Origin: Flabesymbios commensalis
Lineage: Eukaryota > Annelida > Polychaeta > Terebellida > Flabelligeridae
Assembly (NCBI GenBank): GCA_964017125.1
Contig: OZ024908.1
Span: 83,782,599 to 83,846,598, forward strand
Length of the DNA: 64,000 bases
Reading direction: 5' to 3'
Shown here: piece after piece, positions 32,731-46,285 of the stretch
How positions within the stretch are numbered: position 1 is the first letter of the stretch
Layout: every line of letters starts with the position of its first letter
Notes under the pieces: model-generated
The model's database searches: none
What the model saw: the letters and a program-made list of their open reading frames with translations, nothing else
What the model was told of the DNA's origin: nothing
Made by a program: the position numbers and the translations under genes

Positions 32731-34216
32731 GAGCAAAGCCCGCCCCTTCAAGACTTTTCCACAAACTAAAACAGCTATTTTAATCATTTTTAAAATGAAC
32801 AATTAAAAGCACCAAAAACACAGAGAGAATACGTTACATTTTTTCATAGTTTAAACATTTCCCAGAATATCTGATATGTATTGGGTACTTTTGTGCAAAT
32901 ACTATACAAAATAAAAACATGCACAATTAAAGATAATACTGTAGTTTCAATGTTTCTAAGTGTCAATTGTCTTGATAAATTGCAGTATACGAGATATAAA
33001 GGTTTTTTAAAATAGTAGTGTATTTTTATTTTAGGTTTTTTCCTGATAAAAACAGTAGTGTGTACATGCTCAATGCCCATTCAATATTGCTAAAAATAAA
33101 TCTAGGCAATACACTAAATTGTGTGAGTCATTGTCAACAGATTTATTGTATCTACTATTTCACTATACTTCACCAGGCACAAAATCATTATCAGAATTAT
33201 TTTTTTTGTCTGAACACATTTTTGATTATTTTTATAACGATATATACTGTGATTTGGTGCCTGTTGATTAATATTTCCAATAAAAATGCAAAATACGTTA
33301 CCAAAACACGTTACATAACTAACATAATTAATGTTATGATAAAGTAATTATACTGAATGTCACTATATCCAGTAAATAGTTGTACCATACAAAGTGTGAT
33401 TGTTTTGTATTTTTGTCACGAAAGAGAATGCACTATTACAACATTGTTTAGAGAAAAGCAAAGTACGTTACCAAAATACGTTACAAAATGTAACGTATTT
33501 TGTGTAACGTATTCTGGATTTGTTTTCTTTATGCACAATTGTAAAGCTGGGTTCAGTGGCAAGGCTAAATTTTTACTTGCTGCGTGGAGACATACCTAGT
33601 GAGCAACTAAAGGGCCATTTGTTGTTAAGTGTGCATATCACTATATCTTCTATGTAACGTATTCTGTTTTCTTACAAAAATAAATAGCGTCTGCTTGTTT
33701 CTATTGATTATTGCAAGAGTAGTACTGTTAGTATCACATAATTTGTTTATTTCTTGTTACATACCTACCTTATATTACATATTCATCACACAGTAAGGAA
33801 CTTTAGTTGATCTTAGAATTTTTGACTGATAAGAACTACCAACTAACTCAAATGTAACGTATTCTGTTATTTTGTGGCGACATGAACAATAAATCAATTT
33901 AATGTATTTTATTTTTTTAAATACAATCACTACTATATGCTCGTCAAATTCAAACAAGTTATCTTCCAGAGACATCACCCGCTCATGAACAGTGACCTGT
34001 CTAAGACAAAAATTTAAGCTGGCGACATGCAAACTTTTTTTATCACATTCCAGTGTTCAAAAGCACACATTTTCTTGTCTAGGCTATGGATAACTAAACA
34101 TTTTCTGAAAGGTCTATGCATGCATTCAATGATAAAACTGGTTAAACATAAGTGGAGGTCACTACAAACGAGAACACTGGGGGGTCACATGAATCTTGAA
34201 GGCGTGGGCTTTGCCC
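32731..34216. mobile_element. 1486-bp inverted-repeat element with GTAACGTATTCTG words
   Basis: Ends GAGCAAAGCCCGCCCCTTCA and its diverged inverse (TTGAAGGCGTGGGCTTTGCCC with its outer C at 34216) form about 25-bp terminal inverted repeats with five mismatches. Nine copies of GTAACGTATTYTG or its complement lie inside, at 32828, 33291, 33306, 33462, 33474, 33488, 33503, 33652 and 33853. No transposase frame was recognised and no target duplication is certain. The size and layout parallel the 1424-bp element at 20892. Confidence 0.65.
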
Positions 34217-35544
34217 ATATGTATCATAATGATGGATTTACGCTACTTACTTTCCACCAACACCACATCTCAATATTTGTTATACAATCATTAAAAATAG
34301 CCGGTTTTTATACATGCTTTTTCTTACAATCCACACATCTCTTTTATAATATGGGAATTCCTATAGTATCTAACACGAATCAACAAATATCGTGTATATC
34401 ATAAAGGGCTGCTCAGGTAGATAAAACAGTATCTGTAATATCTACCTTATGGCGGAAATATATTCCTCTCCCTCCTCCGACTAGCTGTAAAATTTATGGC
34501 CATTTCCTGATTTAAATTTTATTGTGCTACCGCCTAGTGTTATTTTACTGTTCTTAGTTATATCACAATCTCCGAAACATACCGCATATGATTTATTAGT
34601 TTGCGCGTACCTTCGTCCAAACTATTGTTTTTCAAGTGGATACTTTCTTATTCTTATTATTCTACGGCCGTTTCTTGCGTATCCATTTCTCATTGAATTT
34701 TGACGTGCTCGACTTGAAATTTGCCCTTAATGGTCGTTGGATAGTCAAGTGAGGCGCTATAGCTTTTCTAAGTGATCCGACCAATAGTGTCTCTGTACGG
34801 CGGGGTTCAAGGTCACAAAAACCCCACTGACAATACATTATAAAAACTTGAAACTGTCATATTTCGAGAACGGTGCGTCTGAGACGAAAAAAGAGCGAAA
34901 TTACGGTCCTCGACTTAGAGACGAAAAATCTGCACCATCTAGAAGTGTCAGACGGTGTTGACGCATTGATTGTCCTCATGTTCCTTGCTCTACATACATA
35001 TTGACTTTCGGCTTTATTCATTGGTTTGTCTTTCAGCACCAAACTTACTATCACTAGCATACAGTACATAAGTTCAATAAAACAGGTTATAGATTTAGGA
35101 ATTTAGAAATAATATTATTCCTCTATTCACTTTATTTAATATATCTTAACATGTCATCTGTGTCATTCCATGTCGTAGACCTATATCTGTTCTCTTTGTT
35201 TCTTGTCCACGTGTTCCATACTCGACACTATATGTCCTCCGGCCAGAGATCCTCGCTCATTAAGGTGTCACTTACACTTTCTTTAACCACAATTTTACAT
35301 CCCACACTGTCTTCACAATATCTCTTTCGCACTACATTCATTCACATTATCCTTATGTTAATGTTTTTATCTTTCCTCTTCACGTAACTTTTTACTTTAA
35401 CTGTTATAGATTGTTCTGTTTCATTGACACACACGGAAATATTTCTCATATATAATATCACAGATCTTTCATATTTTATTCCTTTCAAATTTAAAACTCT
35501 GTCATGTCCTTTTATTTCACTTTTTGTTTGTTTTTTCCTTCTAT
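34217..35544. other. No recognisable gene
   Basis: AT-rich to mixed sequence. A reverse-strand frame at 34857-35069 and a forward frame at 35151-35387 have no recognisable domain. A retroelement origin is possible but unsupported. Confidence 0.3.
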
Positions 35545-35970
35545 TTATCTGTTGCCATTCTCCTGAGTCATGTCTGTAGAGCTGACTGGGCTTAACCTCA
35601 GAGACGACGTGTTGTTGTCCTGGTCTCTCAACCTTAACGGTCCTGGCTGGGGTGACGGCGTTGGCGTGCTTGTCTTTTGCCCTTGCCTGGCATTACCTCC
35701 TGTACTTGTGGGAGTGACATCTACAGCTGAGTTATGTTTCTTGGTATTTGGAAGACACGTGGTCGTCTGTGTATTTGTTGACGTTCGCTTCTCTGCTGGT
35801 TCCTGTGGTGGCGCTGGTGTATTTTTCAGTTGTTGTCTGGCGTTTCTAAGGGAGTGACATCTACTGCTGAGTTGTTCTCTTTGCCCTCTGGCTGACACGT
35901 GGTCGACGGTACGCTTGTTGGCGAGTTCTGATTCTCTACTTGTTCAGGTGGATTATCAGGTGGTAACCCC
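35545..35970 (-). other. Thr/Ser/Pro/Gln-rich coding-like region with internal duplication
   Basis: The reverse strand shows two diverged copies of a roughly 90-bp module encoding NNSAVDVTP-like text (35840-35905 and 35720-35780), the copies being in different frames. The composition (Thr, Ser, Pro, Gln, Asn) suggests a linker region of a larger protein, host or transposon ORF1. No domain recognised. Confidence 0.35.
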
Positions 35971-36026
35971 CTCACGTTGATGTCTGAGTCAGTCGTGGTG
36001 TGTATTCCCTATTTTGACGTTCCGGG

Positions 36027-36351
36027 CGGGGGCCCTAGGATAGTGGTTAGCACCGCTGCCTTTCACGCCAGAGTTCGGGGTTCGGTTCCCGGTCTCGGCG
36101 GTTTAAAAGAAACAAAAATGTTTCTTCCCCATCCACGTGTGAAAGTCAGTATTGTGGGGAGCCTCTCTGACCGAGAGGTAGCGTGCTCGGCCTCAGACCG
36201 CCAGGGCTCGAATTTCGAATCCTGTGTCTGGAGGACAGTGTCATCTCAATCATCTCACCATCCTCAGGAGGTTCTCCTGGCCCAGTTTAGCCTATATGTG
36301 CACAAAGGTGGCCTAAAGCCCGATTCATTTCATTTCATTTCATTTCATTTT
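36027..36351 (+). mobile_element. Bipartite tRNA-derived SINE, copy 2, with target duplication
   Basis: The head resembles tRNA-Glu: TAGTGGTTAGCACCGCTGCC, an anticodon-like CTTTCACGC and B box GGTTCGGTTCC. A second tRNA-like block at about 36165-36230 has GACCGAGAGGTAGCGTGCTC and GCTCGAATTTCGAATCC, resembling tRNA-Ser/Leu type. The body and (ATTTC)n tail match the copy at 149-471. GACGTTCCGGG at 36016-36026 and GACGTTCCAGG at 36352-36362 are the target duplication. Confidence 0.85.
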
Positions 36352-36479
36352 GACGTTCCAGGTGGTTCTCATGTCACATGTTCTGCTTGTGTCGACCCTT
36401 TCCTATCCATGGACTCATTTGTTTAATACAGTAAGCAATCCACCTCGACGAAGTCTGCTTATTATGTCTAAATTGAAAA

Positions 36480-37610
36480 TGATATCATCATGATGTGTCA
36501 AAGATATAATATTTCTACGAAAACTTGATGACTGCATAGTTTGTAATACAATATGAGACATAAGGGACATCCACAGTATGTCTCGTCAAAAAATATTTGC
36601 CACAAAAAAGCATCATGATGTGTCAAATAACAAGATTTGTTTATAAAGACGCAGCCTTCGCAAAATTGTAGTACAATGTTAGACATAAAGGATTTCCACA
36701 GTATGTCTCAAAATAAGATCGTGACACAAAAAATCATCATGATGTGTCAAATAATAGAATGTTTTTATAAAAACATAGTGTCTACATAAAAATGTAACAC
36801 TGTAAAAGACAAAAGGGAGTATCACAGTTTGTCGCAATAAAATTGGTGGCACAAAATCTTTGAAATGCCTAAATCATCCTTATAATGTCAAAAAAGAAAA
36901 TATGAGAAAAGATGAGCATGGCATTGTAACATGAAGATATATCACAGTTGTCTCCAAAATTTCCTGAAAATTTAAATTATTTGTAAATGATATAAGGAAA
37001 ATTCAGGGTATGACTTTCTAATTGAAATATTCCAGGTACTACCAGAATATAATTTGTTTAAATAACATAAGGTAATTCCACAGCATGCCTGACAATAGAT
37101 AAACTTATGTCTTCATAACATTGTAATACAATATTAGACATCAGGGACCTCCACAGTATGTCTCATAATAAGATCGTGACACAAAAATTACCATGATGTG
37201 TCATAATATATAATATTTTCATGAAAATGTATGACTGCATAATTTGCAATACAATACTGACATAAGGGACATCCACAGTATGCCTCAACAAAGATTGTGA
37301 CACAAAAATAATCATGATGTGTCAAATAATATGATATCTTCATAAAATCTTAATATTTTCATAAGATTGTAATACAAAATTAAACAAAAGGAACTGCCAC
37401 AGTATGTCTCATAATAGGATTGTGACACAAAAACATCATGATGTGTCAAATAATAAAATATTTTCATTTTCAGAAACACAAGTGTGTGTAAAAGACAAAA
37501 ATCGACATCCACAGTTTGACGCAATATATTTGTTGGCAAAAATCATTGGAGTGCCTGAATCATCCTTATAATGTCAAAAATAAGATAAGATAAAAGGTGA
37601 GAATAACTTG
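36480..37610. repeat. Satellite array, about 124-bp unit with about 700-bp higher-order period
   Basis: CATGATGTGTCA recurs at 36489, 36614, 36738, 37192, 37313 and 37437. A distinct unit with AATCATCCTTATAATGTCAA ends each series (36873 and 37559). The two series are about 700 bp apart, so three ordinary units plus variant units form a block present twice. Each unit also carries CCACAGTATGTCTC. No coding capacity. Confidence 0.85.
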
Positions 37611-37944
37611 TAACATTTTGTCTCCCAATGCAAAAAACAACATTAATGCACATCATAGTGTCACAAGCTGGTTATTTTAAACTAAAAATGTGTGATAAAT
37701 GAAAGTTGTGACAATAAATATTTTCATATGCATCCTATCTAGTTCATGTTCTCTAATTAATTGAAAGTAAAAATTACTTAATCTTTGCAAAGGCAAAGTG
37801 TAATCGTTGATGCAAAATTGTGCCCCATTAATAGTAATACCCGTCATAATTATGTAGAGAAATAATGAGTTCGTTAAGACGTATTTTCTTGGTGATAATG
37901 TGGTGTACAGCCGTGTCCTAGGCCGCGGTGACAGACGGCCCTAT
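37611..37944. other. No recognisable feature
   Basis: AT-rich spacer between two tandem arrays. Confidence 0.35.
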
Positions 37945-38520
37945 GCCGGTTATGAAACAAAATGTGTGGTTTTAAAGTAGGTATATGTCAACTCGATCTA
38001 ATGAAAAATGTACTTTAATATGCTTGATATCTCGTAAAACATGCCAGATACTAGTCCATTACTATACCACAAAATGCGTAGTTTGAGGTAGGGGTATGCC
38101 TTGAAAACTTTAACTTGATCAAATTAAAAATGGCCGACTATCGGCCATAATTTACTTAAATATGCCTGATATGTTAATATGCCTGATATGTGGCAAGCCG
38201 AGCCAGATAGATATACCATTAAGAACAAAAACAATGCAGTTTCAGGGAAGGACATGGCTTGAAAAATCTCAACTCAATCAAATTCAAAATGGCCGACCTG
38301 AGGTTATTATTGACATTAATATGGGTAATATCAGGAAAACTGCGCCAGATAGCTAGACCATTACTACAAAATAAAATGCGTGGTTTCAGGGAGTGATAGT
38401 CCCTGAAATATGTCCAACTTGATCTAATTAAAAAAAATGTGCTCAATAGGTGAACCAGTACTGTAAAACAAAATGTGAGAGCTCAGGAGGGAAGGATGCA
38501 CCTGACCAATTTCTATCACA
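37945..38520 (+). repeat. Diverged tandem repeat, about 140-150 bp unit
   Basis: About four units, each with GCCTGATAT or GGTAATATC, CCAGATA, CCATTA, an AAAATGCGTGGTTTCAGG word, and a CAACTTGATCAAATTAAAAA then TGGCCGAC ending. It overlaps the C-terminal end of the copy 3 remnant, whose limit is therefore uncertain. Confidence 0.7.
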
Positions 38521-39538
38521 CGGACGGGTCGGGGATTATAGTGGCCGGCTGGCCTCTTGTTTTGTTGTATGCATTGCGCCAAGTATGACCAGGAGATAAT
38601 CTTCACCAAATTATGTTTGAGAGAATTTCCATTGTAGCTTCTTGGCCAGAGACAACATTTATGTCGTTGATCCCCTACCATAACAGATCCATTCTCCATC
38701 TTCGAGGTTATTTTTCTCTAGAAGTTTATTGACATTGTTTAACCACTGGAAGCCATCTTCGATAATAGTTTTGGTGACATGTTGGGGAACTGGATATGAA
38801 TGACTGATATTGAGAGGAGGAATATGGAAAAATTCGTCATGTGACAGGGTGATATCTAGATCCATCGTTCTGTAACACGCATTGTGATTCTGTCCCATCC
38901 ATTTCTATTGGATCTAGGATGTTATGACAATTTTAATCTTAAAAGAAAAAATACTGTTGAATGCTTGTGTATGTTTCATGGAGGGCAGATGTTTCTGTGG
39001 TTAATGATGGGTTGTAGTCGTATGATACACACAGTCCTCGTTGATGCATGGTTTACAGTAGAGAAACGCTGCCAATTTGAAGATGAAGCTTAAGTGCAAC
39101 ATATGGAGATGCTGGTGGTTCTCTCTTTCTTTTATATGACGAGAAACGCTTCTAGGATTTTTAGACCTACGCCTCACAGATTTGAATATAATCTGTTGTC
39201 TAATCGACTCTGTAACTTTTGATTTGTCAGGTCCAGGTGGTCGCTGATCAATGCCTGATCCATCAAGCAGCATGTGTAAAAATGACTTCAAGATTGCGGG
39301 GTAGAATTAGATTCAGATGTTCTAGAAAAGGAGCCTGTAAATTATTGCTGAAGATATTCGTTACAAAGTATTTCGCTGCCTTGAAGATTATTGAAACATT
39401 GGTGGCTCTATCTCCTTTCACGTCGAGAACAGCTTCGCCGAGGTCATCATTAAATACAAGAGGCCAGCCACGGTATGTTCATATTGATTTGATATCAGGA
39501 AGCAATATTTCAATATCTTCACGGATACGTGTGGTATT

Positions 39539-41575
<2,037 letters not shown>

Positions 41576-41830
41576 GTGGTATTACAGCGAATAGAAGAAA
41601 AGCCCAAACAGTAATGCGTTTATCATAATAAACATGGCTACTTTATATTATAAAGTAGTCATTCTCCGAGTCACCATACTCTTCAATATGATCAATTAGC
41701 TCATTCAAAACATGAGCTGTTGTTATTTTTTTTCGTTATTTCACCTGCAGCTCTAGTTTTGCCAAAATATGCTTGTCGCCCAACAGCCGAGCACATTCCT
41801 TGACTTTTTTTGATTTAAACCAATTGTTGC

Positions 41831-42060
41831 AGCTTTTCACATTTTTTTTGTTTCCTACTTCACCACAGAAAAAAAACATATATATATATAATAGCTCACT
41901 GTATGATTATGATGGTATATATGAAGTTTATGTTGCACCGCTGCTGAGACGCCGCGTTTTTACCTGTTCACTGGGCTGATTGATTCTTCATGTTTTTTTC
42001 TTGCCCTCTTGTGTACCTTCACTACCTACTACTACAAGAAATACCACCACTATCACAAAT
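41831..42060. other. No recognisable feature
   Basis: AT-rich, with a short TATATA tract, between copy 3 and a LINE. Confidence 0.35.
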
Positions 42061-43157
42061 TTTACCTAAGACCACGAAATCAGGCAACTCGTCTAAACCA
42101 ATCTCTCACGACGGGCATATTTCCACAAAAATTAAAAATAGCCAAACTTTTTCCCTTATATAAAAATTCAGATGCAACAAGCATTGAAAATCATAGACCT
42201 ATTTTTCTTCTTACAGTCATATTGAAAAAAAATGAAAAAGTTATTTTTCAGCAAATAAATAAATATTTTACAGAAAATATATTATTTTATATCAGCCAAT
42301 ATGGCTTCCGTAAGAATCATTCCACTGAATTAGCTGCCCTTGAATTGATTGACAGACTAACAACGTATATGAATAATGGAGACATGCCTATAACCATTTT
42401 TCTCGACCTAAGTGAAGCTTTTGATACATTGAATCACACCATATTATTAGGCAAATTAAAACACTACGGTATTAAGGACTGCGCATTCAATCTTTTAAAT
42501 AGTTACTTGTCGGATAGGCAACAATTTGTACAAATAAACAACATCAAATCTAGTCTTCTTCCAGTTAAAACAGGTGTGCCACAAGGATCTATTCTTGGCC
42601 CACTTTTATTCATCATATATCTAAATGATTTTACACATACAAGTGATGTATTTAAAATGATATCGTATGCCGATGACAGTACACTTTTAACCAAACTAAG
42701 AGACTTAATTAATCGTGATAATAAGAAAAATAATAATGATTTGCTAAAGAGAGTTAGAAAAAAATTGTGTTTGGCTAAAAATTAATAGGATGTCACTCAA
42801 CACCAGTAAATCCAAATTTATGGGGTTTTTTCAGCGTCAAAAAAGAGTAACAATACCTAACATTAAGATTAATAATACTGATTTACAATGTATCGATAAT
42901 TTTATTTTTTTGGGATTAACATTTAATAAACATCTGGGTTGGGCCGATCATGTCAACAAACTTTCAAATAAAATCTGTAAAATCATTGGAATTATGAACA
43001 AATTAAAATTTCAGCTGCCACAGAATATTTTACTTGCTATTTATAACTCACTTATATTATCTCAACTTAATTACTGTTTACTTGCCTGGGGCTATGAGTC
43101 AAAACATTTATATAAACTTCAAAAACGGGCCATTAGAATTATTGAAAAAGCTATATT
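42061..43157 (+). mobile_element. LINE reverse transcriptase fragment (CR1/Jockey type), truncated at both ends
   Basis: The frame to 42785 shows ordered reverse-transcriptase motifs: FPLYKNSDATSIENHRPI, QYGFRKNHSTE, LDLSEAFDTLNH, GVPQGSILGPLLFIIYLND and the catalytic SYADDSTLL. A second piece at 42790-43157 continues with FLGLTFNKHLGWADHVNKL and LILSQLNYCLLAWGY then LQKRAIRII. There is one frame change and a stop near 42785. The endonuclease part is missing. The 3' side is replaced at about 43158 by an unrelated interspersed repeat. Confidence 0.88.
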
Positions 43158-43440
43158 ACCCAATTTTAATGGAAGCCAAAATCAGCAAAACTGAAATATA
43201 CGCTAAAATTCTGAAACGTAAAAAAAAAGAAGTTTTTATTATCATAATCACACCAAAAACTAATTAGCACACGTCCAGGGCAAGGTCTTCCCTTCAAACC
43301 AAACATGAAACAAATCCATGAAGCAGTTTAAGCTCTAGAAAGCGACATAGGATTTTGGTGGCGATCTTGAATTCTGTTTAAGAATCTGAAAAAGGCTAAT
43401 ATGCATACTGCAAATATTTAGAAATAATTCAGGCAGGGGT
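43158..43440 (+). repeat. Interspersed repeat F, copy 1
   Basis: Begins CCAATTTTAATGGAAGCCAA and contains CACACGTCCAGGGCAAGG, TTCAAACCAAACATGAAAC and GACATAGGATTTTGG. Direct relatives follow at 44487-44770 and 44771-45050. Confidence 0.7.
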
Positions 43441-44486
43441 GTGTAGCTATGGTGTCCGCCCTTTAGTCAGAAAACCAGTTAGGATGATTAGTCAGAAGAC
43501 CCGTTAGTTAGATTAAGAAAATAAGTAAGTATGATTAGTCAGAAGGCCCGCTAGTCAGGAAATTACCAAAATCATCTAATTTGTGAACAACCCTATGACC
43601 AATTATTTGTCTTTATTTATTTACTTGTGCCAGAAACAACGTCTATAGCAAATGCATAAGGGTTGCGTTAATAGTAGTAATATGTTTTTGAACCTAATGT
43701 TGCCGACATAATTTCCAGCTTCAATGAATGAAAAATACCCATCATAAGTAGATCAAGTGGTTATTGCCAATCGTAGGCAGCAATGTACACTCCGTGTCTT
43801 TTGAACAGTTTGAAATAATGTAAATAAGAACAAGCAATATTATCAACATACTGCTTTAAACGCGAGTACCCTAAAACTTGCTGAGAAAAAATGGGCCAGA
43901 TAACAAGATATTACTAACAGATTATAATGAGATTCTAATTCTGCGCTCGTCTTAATTAGCACGGTAATAACATATACTGCAATCACATTATACAATAGTT
44001 CTCCCGTGCTTAGGTGAACTTCACTTTCTCGAATATGCCTTCCCACACAAGAGTCTACACATAATGCTTGTTATCAGAATATTTGGACAAACAATTTATT
44101 TTTTCTGAGCAAAAAGATACATTTATCAACGCTTGATATAAATGGCCACCAACTATAACACCTATTGAGAAATATTGTGGGGTTTCCTCATGACAAAACT
44201 TTGAACTTATATTTCAGTAAATCGTATATATGCAAAAAAAAAAAAAAGAGTATAGTGCTGAAAAAATTTAAGCGCAATCATTGCTGAAAATAACGAGACC
44301 AAGCAGTCATCAATAATGCTAGTTTTTAAAATAAATGTACAAACTACGAACCACCATCGACTTATCAAATAATAGGCGAAAGTATATACTAATGTCCTGG
44401 AGACGCAACATTTGATCTCCGGAGGTTCTACAGGTTTTACTCTCAGTTGTACAATTTGTTTGTGTATACTTTTTCACATTATATGT
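43441..44486. other. No recognisable gene
   Basis: A weak repeat of GATTAGTCAGAAG at 43450-43560 and half of a delta hairpin (TTCCAGCTTCAATGAATGA) at about 43710-43730. No coding signal. Confidence 0.4.
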
Positions 44487-45050
44487 TAAAATTCTGAAAC
44501 GTGAAAAAAAAACAAGTTTTAATTATCAACATCACACTAAAACTAATCAGCACACGTCCAGGGTAAGGTATATCCTTTAAAGCAAACACGAAACTAATCC
44601 ATTAAGCGGTTCAAGCTCTAGAGAGCTACATAGGATTTTGGCGGCTATCTTGGGAGTTTGTTGAGGCTGAAAAACGCTAAAAAAATTTACCGGGCAAATT
44701 TCCTAGGGCCAATATGCATACTGGAAATATTCAGAAATAATCCGAGCACAGGTGTATATGGCTGTATTACCAAATTTTGATGATGGCCAAAATGTGCAAA
44801 ACTGTAATATCCGCCAAAATTATGAAACGTAAAGAAAAAAGTTTTTATTATCAGAATCACACTGAAACCTTTTCAGCACGTCCAGGGTAAGGTCTTTCCT
44901 TTAAACCAAACATGAAACAAATCCATTAAGCGGTTCAAGCTCTAGAGTGACATAGGATTTTAGCGGCCTTGTTGAATTTTGTTGAGGATATTGCAGAACG
45001 TAAAAAAAAAATTACAAGGCAAATATGCATACTGCAAAGAGCAGATATAA
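44487..45050 (+). repeat. Interspersed repeat F, copies 2 and 3 in tandem
   Basis: Two adjacent direct copies of about 285 bp. Both contain CACGTCCAGGGTAAGG, CCATTAAGCGGTTCAAGCTC and CATAGGATTTTNGCGGC. Both share the flow into CAATATGCATACTG seen after copy 1. Confidence 0.75.
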
Positions 45051-45585
45051 AATCCGGCGGCGGCGCCACGGCGGCAGGCGGATTCGGAAAAAACAATGGG
45101 TCTCCACCACCAAATAGTGGTTTGAGACTTAATAAAACCAAGACAATGTAACTACTAAACTTTACTATATACATCATAATTGTATACAAAACAGGCAGTG
45201 GGGTAATATTCAACTTGAAAATGATATTTTTCGAAAAATAACATCAAGTTTTTCTGTAACAGACATGTATATATACTTACTTAACCTGAAACACTTATAA
45301 TAATGAACAGTAGTTTACATATATGGACATAAATTGGCATAGATATAAACTCATCGTGTATTATCTTAAGTTAACACAAAGGAGGTCTGTTTTCACAAGC
45401 ACTGAGTGAGCGACGTATTCCAAGTTATCACAAGGGTTTGTTATTGATGAATATATTATATACAAAATGAGATGATGCCGTAGTTGATTGATGAGAAACA
45501 ATGGTATCAGCCTCAAACTGACAGCAACTGAAAAGTCTTCAACGATTCATATATATTTTCACTTCTTGTTGCACCAAGATATTCC
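45051..45585. other. Downstream flank of the CKS-type gene
   Basis: Starts with a short GC-rich CGGCGGCGGCGCC stretch. The region from about 45550 down on the reverse strand should include the 3' untranslated part of the gene. No other feature. Confidence 0.4.
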
Positions 45586-46285
45586 TTAACAGGCATTCTG
45601 GATTTCTTTCAATGCTGTGGCATGCTTTTGTTGGTAATCCTTCGGCCTTCTGAACAGTAAGATATGTGGTTCTGCAAACAAAATTTTCACACATGAAGAT
45701 AAATATAGCAAACAATTTCTTTCAGTATGCAGTATTTACAATCAATAAAACTGAATGAAATGATCCAATATAATTATATAATTTATTATTTATAATAAAA
45801 ACATAATAATAACATTTTTTTTCAGTATGCATGTATTTACAATCAATAAAACTGAATGAAATGATTAAATATAATTATATAATTAATTATTTATTGCTTT
45901 AAATATATTAAATTATTTAATAATTTTGCTTATACTAGTGGCCATGACATTCTTTTGGCAGGTTGACAGTTGTCAGAGACGTTTCAAAGGACTTTTGTTA
46001 AATACAAATCCAGAATGCTCACATACCATAAGGCTTTTTAATGCCCCCTTACCTACTTACAAGACTAAACAATAATGGCACAGTACACCAGAAGTTTATT
46101 GTCTATATCATGATTAGTCTTGTTACAAGTACTAATTTGAGAATGAATATTTCTCACCTGGCTTGTGAATCATGTAGTGTATCCATCCTGGGCTTTGCTG
46201 CACACCAATACTGCGCCATTCAGCTTCTGACATCAAGTGAGTAGTGGGAACAAGCTTAGCCTTCTCCTTTGGCAACATAACATGC
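45586..46285 (-). CDS. CKS1: Cyclin-dependent kinase regulatory subunit (CKS1 type), last two coding exons
   Basis: CKS proteins bind CDK catalytic subunits and phospho-threonine substrates in nucleus and cytoplasm and are needed for cell-cycle progression. The reverse-strand exon 46285-46158 encodes [20 protein letters not shown] and then [21 protein letters not shown] 486-bp intron follows, and exon 45671-45586 encodes [20 protein letters not shown] and ends EIQNAC. Acceptors (GTTACAG, TTTGCAG) and the donor (GTGAGA) are good and in phase. The HVMLPK, LMSE, GVQQS.GW.HYMIH and [10 protein letters not shown] blocks match animal CKS1/CKS2 almost residue for residue, including the beta-hinge region. 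The tail after RRP is longer than in human CKS1B. The N-terminal exon with the expected IYYSDKY was not found up to the window end. Confidence 0.92.
45720..45893. repeat. Direct duplication inside the CKS intron
   Basis: TCAGTATGCAGTATTTACAA with the following AATCAATAAAACTGAATG occurs at about 45722 and, slightly changed, at about 45822. The unit is about 70 bp with a 30-bp spacer. Confidence 0.85.

Noticed and set aside
36027-36100. tRNA-Glu gene
   Set aside because: Same reason. It is the head of a retroposon with target duplication.
35977-36426. 149-codon forward frame
   Set aside because: It reads straight through the SINE at 36027-36351 and so is not a host gene.
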